DNA from: Chitinispirillaceae bacterium
Lineage (GTDB): Bacteria; Fibrobacterota; Chitinivibrionia; Chitinivibrionales; Chitinispirillaceae
Assembly (NCBI GenBank): GCA_016926315.1
Contig: JAFGOU010000311.1
Coordinates: 1 to 9,998 of the forward strand
Direction: 5' to 3'
DNA length: 9,998 bases
The notes under the pieces are model-generated. The model searched no databases and was not told the DNA's origin. It saw only the letters and a program-made list of their open reading frames with translations. The translations under genes were made by a program, and so were the position numbers. Of this stretch, positions 5,859 to 9,998 are shown piece after piece (position 1 is the first letter of the stretch; each line of letters opens with the position of its first letter).

Positions 5859-6875
5859 TCAGCCGAGGTATTCGTTGCCGACTTTGCGCGCGCGTTTTGG
5901 TTTGTCAAGATCAATGCCGAGCACAAGTCCGATTTCGACGAGCAGGTTCCACCCCGCGCACAGGTAAACGTAGGGGCTCATGTCGCCGGCGTCCGGCACG
6001 ATGATGGTGGGGAAAGGCGTTTTTCCGCCGGCAATAGCAATGACGGTGAGGCCCACGCCCTTTGAAAGTACTTCCTGAAACTTGCCGGTCTCCTCTTCGA
6101 TGGGATCGACCACGAAAACAATATCGTTTTGATCCATCACCTCTTCGATGCCGTGAACCGCGTAGGTGCCTTCGAGATAGTCCGATTTTCTCCGGGTGAT
6201 TTCGTTGGTTTTCAGCGTCAGTTCTTCGGCAACGCCGTCATTGTATCCGGCGAAATAGATCGTCGAGGCCTTTGTTGCTGTCGTGACGATCGTTGCATCG
6301 ATGGACATGGTCAGCGCTTTCTCGAGCATGGCAGCAAGCGAGGCGTAGGAGACCGCAGGTCTTTTTTTCGCGATGTGCCTGAGAACGGACTCGTAGAGCA
6401 GCGCCTGCTCCACAACGCTTTTCGTGGCGGCCACGGCCTGCTCCCAGCCGCAGGTCAGCATAAAAGTTTCTTTGCACGTTTCTTCAAGGACGGTCCCCTT
6501 GTTTGCGGATAGAGCAAAAACATTCCGGTTGCCGGAGGAAATGAGCTTCTTTGCCAGGAGCACCACTTCTTTAGTCCTTCCTGAGTTCGAAGCGCAGAAC
6601 ACCGCGGACTTTGACAAATCATACTGTAAGGCCTGGCGCGAACCGTCGGTGGCTACACTGAGATCAAGACCCCATGTAAGCGCTTTTCGTATGGCGTTTT
6701 TTGCCGGGAATATTCTGCTTGACCCTTCGCCGGCAAGAAAAAGATTTCCAACTGATTGTATCCGATCGGCGCACGTCGCCGTTCGGGCCGGATTGAAGTC
6801 CCTGACCACGCCGACGACCTCCATCATTTCCCTGACAAGAGCGAATCGGGAGTATTGTTCTGCGCTCAAATTCAT
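5859..6875 (-). CDS. Double-SIS-domain sugar-phosphate isomerase/deaminase-like protein (GlmS-isomerase/FrlB/AgaS group)
   Basis: A 338-residue cytoplasmic protein with two SIS domains, the architecture of the GlmS isomerase half and of stand-alone FrlB/AgaS-like enzymes. Domain 1 has the phosphosugar site GEGSS (49-53) and SNSGRTKE (96-103, family SxSGxTxE), then GWEQAVAATKS (143-153), matching the GlmS 'EIGVASTK' region. Domain 2 contains EELTLKTNEIT (217-227); by eye Glu218 and Glu225 fall where GlmS has its ring-opening and isomerase glutamates (E. coli 481 and 488), His241 matches His504, and Lys331 in DKPKRARKV matches the C-terminal catalytic Lys603. There is no glutaminase domain, so a deaminase, deglycase or isomerase using sugar phosphate alone is more likely than glutamine-dependent synthesis. 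AAGGAG six bases before the ATG at 6875 sets the start; the 23-residue longer reading would overlap the DUF4954 gene. The substrate is undetermined. Confidence 0.87.
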   Translation of the reverse strand: MNLSAEQYSRFALVREMMEVVGVVRDFNPARTATCADRIQSVGNLFLAGEGSSRIFPAKNAIRKALTWGLDLSVATDGSRQALQYDLSKSAVFCASNSGRTKEVVLLAKKLISSGNRNVFALSANKGTVLEETCKETFMLTCGWEQAVAATKSVVEQALLYESVLRHIAKKRPAVSYASLAAMLEKALTMSIDATIVTTATKASTIYFAGYNDGVAEELTLKTNEITRRKSDYLEGTYAVHGIEEVMDQNDIVFVVDPIEEETGKFQEVLSKGVGLTVIAIAGGKTPFPTIIVPDAGDMSPYVYLCAGWNLLVEIGLVLGIDLDKPKRARKVGNEYLG

Positions 6876-6881
6876 AGAGGG

Positions 6882-6887
6882 CTCCTT
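6882..6887 (-). promoter_or_regulatory. Ribosome binding site that sets the SIS start at 6875
   Basis: AAGGAG on the minus strand with six-base spacing to the ATG at 6875. It lies in the 43 bp gap after the DUF4954 stop, and is far better than anything upstream of the alternative ATG at 6944. Confidence 0.8.
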
Positions 6888-6918
6888 ATATGCGAAATTT
6901 CTGGAACAGGGTCCGTTG

Positions 6919-9114
6919 TTAACCTCTTTTTTTAATCTCTTCAACCATTTTCTTGAATTCGCCGGTATCTTTTATGACCTGTTTCACAAAGCCGTTGTCC
7001 TCCGCGGTTCCAACCGTTGCCTTCATTTCCGCCAATGTCCTGAAGGTAGCCCGCCTGAACGGATTGTCGTCGTCTTTTTTCCGTGAACGGTAAACCTGGT
7101 CGCGTATGTATTCCTGGATGGTTATTGCTTTGTCAAGTGCGGACAGCCACTGCCGCCGTGTCGGGCAGCCGTCCGCGCCGAGAAGACCGCACAGGACCGC
7201 GAACGCATGGCGCTGTTTGGCGCGCGGATAAGCTTCCCACAGGCGGTCATAGCGTTCATGAATATCGTCCCACGTGACAAGCGTGCCGGATCCGATGTCG
7301 GCCCTCAACCGGTCAGCTTCCCGCGCGGGAACGAGTTGACCGCCCAGATTGGTCCATTTCAGCTCCCGCTTTCCCTTGAGCGCCGTGCTGAGGGCCGTAA
7401 AATCATTTTTATCGTTTTGCAGCATATATTCCACGCAGTTCTTGACCGCGTAATAGAGCAGCATATCGCCATAGGCGTTGTATCCTTCGGCCGCGCTTAT
7501 GACGACGGTTTTCCGTTTTGATTTTTCAATCCCTTCGCCCGGCACCTCCAGCGCTTGGGCCCGTTTTTTGTTTTTGGTGAGCAGTTCGCGGCCGATACGC
7601 GCGAGTTCTTCCTCTTTTTTCACGTTTTTATTGCGGGGGGTTGCACGGGCGGCCCAGATTTCCAGAAGCCGGCGTGCCCGGAGGATTTCTTCGGCCGTGT
7701 CCGGGGCAAAGGGATCGAATTCGACATGCTGGGCCTTGTATTTCCTTTTGTCGCGGTTTTTGAATTTCCATGAGTTCCTGGCCAGCGCGTACATATTGTA
7801 GAGCCACCAGTATGCCGGCATTATTTCGAGCCGGTTTTTAGCGTTGTCGTTATTGACGAGAGAAAAAGGCAGGGGTATATCCATCTCGGCCGGATAATCC
7901 GCTTTGGCCAGCAGGACGAACGAAGCGAAGCGGCAGGAGTGCTTGACGCTCGTGCAGAGGCCCGGCCAGAAACCGCGCCCCGCCTGTATCTCATTGTCGT
8001 TGGACCTGCTGTTGTGGTTCGACCCTATGGTCGCGCCGGCGGCGATATTGCTTTGTCCCATACAGACCGACGCGATAAGAAAGGAGTTGTTGTGGTGCTG
8101 TTCGTGGGCCGGGAAGATGAGGTTGTTAAGCACTTCACAGCATGAAATAGTCGAATTCTCTCCAAGAAACGAATTGATCAAACGGGCGCCGTACTTCAGG
8201 TTGGAATTGTCGCCGAGAATGAACCGGATCGCTTTGCAGCCGTAGAACACATGGCACCCGCGGCCGATGATGCCGTTCACCAGCTCCACGCCCTCGCCGA
8301 TCTGGGTCTGTTCGTCGGCGGTTGAGTTGATGGTGATGTTCTTGATTTTATTCGCCCCTTTGATATAGCAGCAGTCACCGATTTTTACGTCTTTCAGAAT
8401 GCCGGAATTCTTTATCACGCACTGGTCGCCGACCTCACCGTAATATCCCCGGTGCGAATCGAATTTTCTCTGCGTAATTTCAGCGAGTTTTTTCTGCAGG
8501 GGAGCGTCGTCGCGGTATTTCGCCCACAGGTAGGCGTCAGCGGGGATCATCCCGTCGAACGGCATCACTTTCCGGCCGCCGGTTTCATTCATGACTTCGA
8601 TCCAGACCCTCACCTCCTCATCTTCGCCGTCTTTAAGTATGCCGTTGCCGAATTTGGAGTGATTGGTCGTGTGCATTTCGTCGATTGAGGCAAGGATGCA
8701 GCGGTTTCCGATGATATAGTGGGCACAATAGCGCACGTCGTGGATCGCCGTGTCATCACCGATGTCGCACGAGACGATACGGCTTTTCGTGATGCCGGCC
8801 GGCATCTGCAGATCGTGATGCCGAAGGGTAACATTCCGGAGCGCGCCGATCCGTACCAGCCCGAAGAACTCCGTGTCCCTGATGAGGTTTGGATCGAAAT
8901 CGTTCGACACGAGAACCGTGTTCCAGCTGTCGGCCGTATTGTTGTATTTTGTCAACAATTCGATTTCGTCAGGTCGAAGATGACGCCATCGCTCCGGCGG
9001 TACTTTAATCTGCCGATTCCTGAGATAGTATTCGTCTTCCCCGTCCGGCAGGAACTTTGGCGGGATGAAATCCCTTCCGATACTTCCCTTGGGAATTATT
9101 TCCACATTATCCAT
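6919..9114 (-). CDS. DUF4954-family protein with left-handed beta-helix (GlmU-like hexapeptide) core
   Basis: This 731-residue protein resembles the DUF4954 family in its opening (RHLRPDEIELLTKYNNTADSW, near 44-64, then VSNDFDPNLIRDTEF, 69-83) and in overall length. Residues of about 85-400 hold irregular hexapeptide-type turns (IGDDTAIHDV, IGNRCI, VGDQCVI, IGDCCYI, IGEGVEL, IGRGCHV, LGDNSNL, LGENSTI) consistent with a left-handed beta-helix, as in GlmU and other acyltransferases. A His/Asn-rich stretch, IGSNHNSRSNDNEIQAGRGF (363-382), closes it and is a plausible active-site region. An insertion at about 145-225 interrupts the helix. Residues 430-731 are helical, charged and of no family I know. 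There is no signal peptide and no nucleotidyltransferase signature. The start has only AGGA(A) about 12 bases upstream, so it is less certain. The SIS gene follows after 43 bp, which suggests a shared sugar-related task. The biochemical function of the family is, to my knowledge, undetermined. Confidence 0.85.
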   Translation of the reverse strand: MDNVEIIPKGSIGRDFIPPKFLPDGEDEYYLRNRQIKVPPERWRHLRPDEIELLTKYNNTADSWNTVLVSNDFDPNLIRDTEFFGLVRIGALRNVTLRHHDLQMPAGITKSRIVSCDIGDDTAIHDVRYCAHYIIGNRCILASIDEMHTTNHSKFGNGILKDGEDEEVRVWIEVMNETGGRKVMPFDGMIPADAYLWAKYRDDAPLQKKLAEITQRKFDSHRGYYGEVGDQCVIKNSGILKDVKIGDCCYIKGANKIKNITINSTADEQTQIGEGVELVNGIIGRGCHVFYGCKAIRFILGDNSNLKYGARLINSFLGENSTISCCEVLNNLIFPAHEQHHNNSFLIASVCMGQSNIAAGATIGSNHNSRSNDNEIQAGRGFWPGLCTSVKHSCRFASFVLLAKADYPAEMDIPLPFSLVNNDNAKNRLEIMPAYWWLYNMYALARNSWKFKNRDKRKYKAQHVEFDPFAPDTAEEILRARRLLEIWAARATPRNKNVKKEEELARIGRELLTKNKKRAQALEVPGEGIEKSKRKTVVISAAEGYNAYGDMLLYYAVKNCVEYMLQNDKNDFTALSTALKGKRELKWTNLGGQLVPAREADRLRADIGSGTLVTWDDIHERYDRLWEAYPRAKQRHAFAVLCGLLGADGCPTRRQWLSALDKAITIQEYIRDQVYRSRKKDDDNPFRRATFRTLAEMKATVGTAEDNGFVKQVIKDTGEFKKMVEEIKKRG

Positions 9115-9251
9115 AAGGACGGTATTTCCTGATAATTTGGGTTTTTATCGTCTGGAACAGACCTGATAGTACGGACAGATAAAATTAGATATTGCTCGCA
9201 AAGGAACACCACTACCCTTATGCACCGAGGGCAAAGGAAAGGGGGCCGGCG
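9115..9251. other. 137 bp intergenic region between the secreted protein and DUF4954
   Basis: No gene is visible. It contains a small inverted repeat GTCTG-GAA-CAGAC (9150-9162), two copies of GCAAAGGAA (9198-9206 and 9231-9239, 33 bases apart), and a weak hairpin (9213-9218 with 9228-9233) that lacks a T run. The region is AT-rich at 9179-9193, where a promoter for the DUF4954 gene would be expected, but no convincing -35/-10 pair is visible. Confidence 0.4.
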
Positions 9252-9998
9252 TCAGAAATTGACCAGTTTTTTCCTGATGACGCAGCTTCCCGCATGAAAG
9301 GAGAGAATGTAAAAACCTTTGGACAGCGCGGAGAGATTGGACGGGATCCGGTAATAGCCTGCCGCCTGCCGTGATTCGACAAGCGTTTTTATCAGTTTCC
9401 CCTGGATGCTGTAGATCCTTATGGACACCAGGGAAGGCGCCGGAAGGGCATATTTGATAATGGACCTCGCTCCCGACACACCATAGAGGTTAAGTGAATA
9501 ACTCTTCGGAAGCGACACCGCGGTGCTTGCGAGGGTGAATTTGAGCGTATCGCTCCACTCTCCCCAGCCGCTTAGGTTGTGCGCCCTGACGCGCCACCAG
9601 TAGCTTATTCCGCTGGCAAGGCCTTTGCGTGTTTGTGCCGTATCAGCCAGCGTATCGACAGAGACAATAGTTGACATTAACGAGTCGGTTGCGATTTCGA
9701 CAGCATACGTATCAACGGCCGGCGTTGACCCGTTCCAGATAAACACGACGCTGTCGACAAGTATGACCGCATTGTCGGACGGTGAAACAAGGACCGGTGC
9801 CGAGGGCAGATCAAGCGCGAAGCCGGCAGTGACGCTCTTGCTGCCGTCCATGACGATAGAGTCAGGGTTGCCGGAGCCGGTCAGGTCGCCGCTCCAGGAG
9901 GTGAAGTGGTAGCCGGCGTCGGGCACAGGAGTGAGCGTTACGACCGTGTTGGAGTCGTACTGAGGCAGGTCAGGAACCTTGGTGACCGAGCCGTTGAC
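9252..9998 (-). CDS. Secreted multidomain protein with InlB-type repeat, FN3-like domain and type IX-like C-terminal sorting domain (partial)
   Basis: The frame is open from the window edge to the TGA at 9252-9254, giving the last 248 residues. An ORF caller would start it at a GTG at 9926, but that codon is an internal valine: the frame continues upstream in the same domain. Residues 1-61 are an InlB B-repeat/bacterial repeat domain (VNGSVTKVPD, LTPVPDAGYHFTSWSGDLTG, SVTAGFAL). Residues 66-158 are fibronectin III-like (PSAPVLVSPSDNAVI, YWWRVRAHNLSGWGEWSD). Residues 165-248 form a C-terminal domain of the secretion-tail type (SIIKYALPAPSLVSIRIYSI, GKLIKTLVES, GFYILSF, ending RKKLVNF), like those that route proteins through type IX secretion or a related route in Bacteroidota and Fibrobacterota. 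The catalytic or binding part lies outside the window; surface enzymes such as glycoside hydrolases often carry such tails, but nothing here proves that. Confidence 0.87.
   Translation of the reverse strand, partial: VNGSVTKVPDLPQYDSNTVVTLTPVPDAGYHFTSWSGDLTGSGNPDSIVMDGSKSVTAGFALDLPSAPVLVSPSDNAVILVDSVVFIWNGSTPAVDTYAVEIATDSLMSTIVSVDTLADTAQTRKGLASGISYWWRVRAHNLSGWGEWSDTLKFTLASTAVSLPKSYSLNLYGVSGARSIIKYALPAPSLVSIRIYSIQGKLIKTLVESRQAAGYYRIPSNLSALSKGFYILSFHAGSCVIRKKLVNF

Noticed and set aside
5859..6875. Naming the SIS protein glmS
   Set aside because: It has no N-terminal glutaminase domain with its catalytic cysteine, and its closest group (FrlB, AgaS or other) cannot be fixed by eye.
9213..9233. 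Hairpin TGCCCT/AGGGTA after the secreted protein gene (minus strand) as a terminator
   Set aside because: It includes a G-T pair and is followed by GTGGTG rather than a T run.
9252..9926. Taking GTG at 9926 as the start of the secreted protein
   Set aside because: The frame stays open to the window edge and the residues before it (VNGSVTKVPD...) complete the InlB-type repeat, so the gene is truncated by the window rather than starting here.

Overview
The window reads as a chromosomal piece of a moderately GC-rich Gram-negative bacterium, most likely from the Fibrobacterota/FCB group (Chitinispirillum- or Fibrobacter-like). Two things point there: a secreted protein ending in a type IX-like C-terminal domain of the style common in that group, and a DUF4954-family beta-helix protein, a family I recall mainly from Bacteroidota, Spirochaetota and Fibrobacterota. 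This is inference; there is no rRNA or marker gene to fix the taxon. Apart from a 53-residue gene tail at the left edge, every gene I accept lies on the minus strand, so the region is described from right to left, in the direction of transcription.

Right end (9998 to 9252): the C-terminal 248 residues of a secreted multidomain protein (InlB/Listeria-type repeat, fibronectin III-like domain, C-terminal sorting domain), cut off by the window edge. After a 137 bp gap come DUF4954 (9114 to 6919), 43 bp, a SIS-domain sugar-phosphate isomerase-like protein (6875 to 5859), 37 bp, and a small secreted cysteine-rich Ig-like protein (5821 to 5327). The beta-helix and SIS genes may form a sugar or amino-sugar related pair.

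Centre and left (5239 to 179): a tightly packed five-gene operon for a MacAB-TolC-type tripartite efflux system. The order is a His/Met/Cys-rich membrane protein with a PLDc_N-like end, a TolC-like outer membrane factor, a MacA-like adaptor, a MacB-like ATPase and a MacB/FtsX-like permease. Junctions are ATGA overlaps, an 8 bp overlap or a 1 bp gap. The 87 bp leader before the first gene carries a 20 bp near-perfect palindrome plus a third half-site, a good candidate operator. The His/Met-rich first protein makes a metal-linked or envelope-stress role for the pump worth testing, though the substrate cannot be read from sequence.

The efflux operon ends 15 bp from a plus-strand gene tail (2 to 163), so the two converge. 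I see no tRNA, rRNA, CRISPR array, insertion sequence or phage genes. No gene-free stretch exceeds 300 bases. Most start choices were refined using Shine-Dalgarno sequences and signal peptides; three starts (5239, 5821, 6875) are moved inward from the longest possible ORF.
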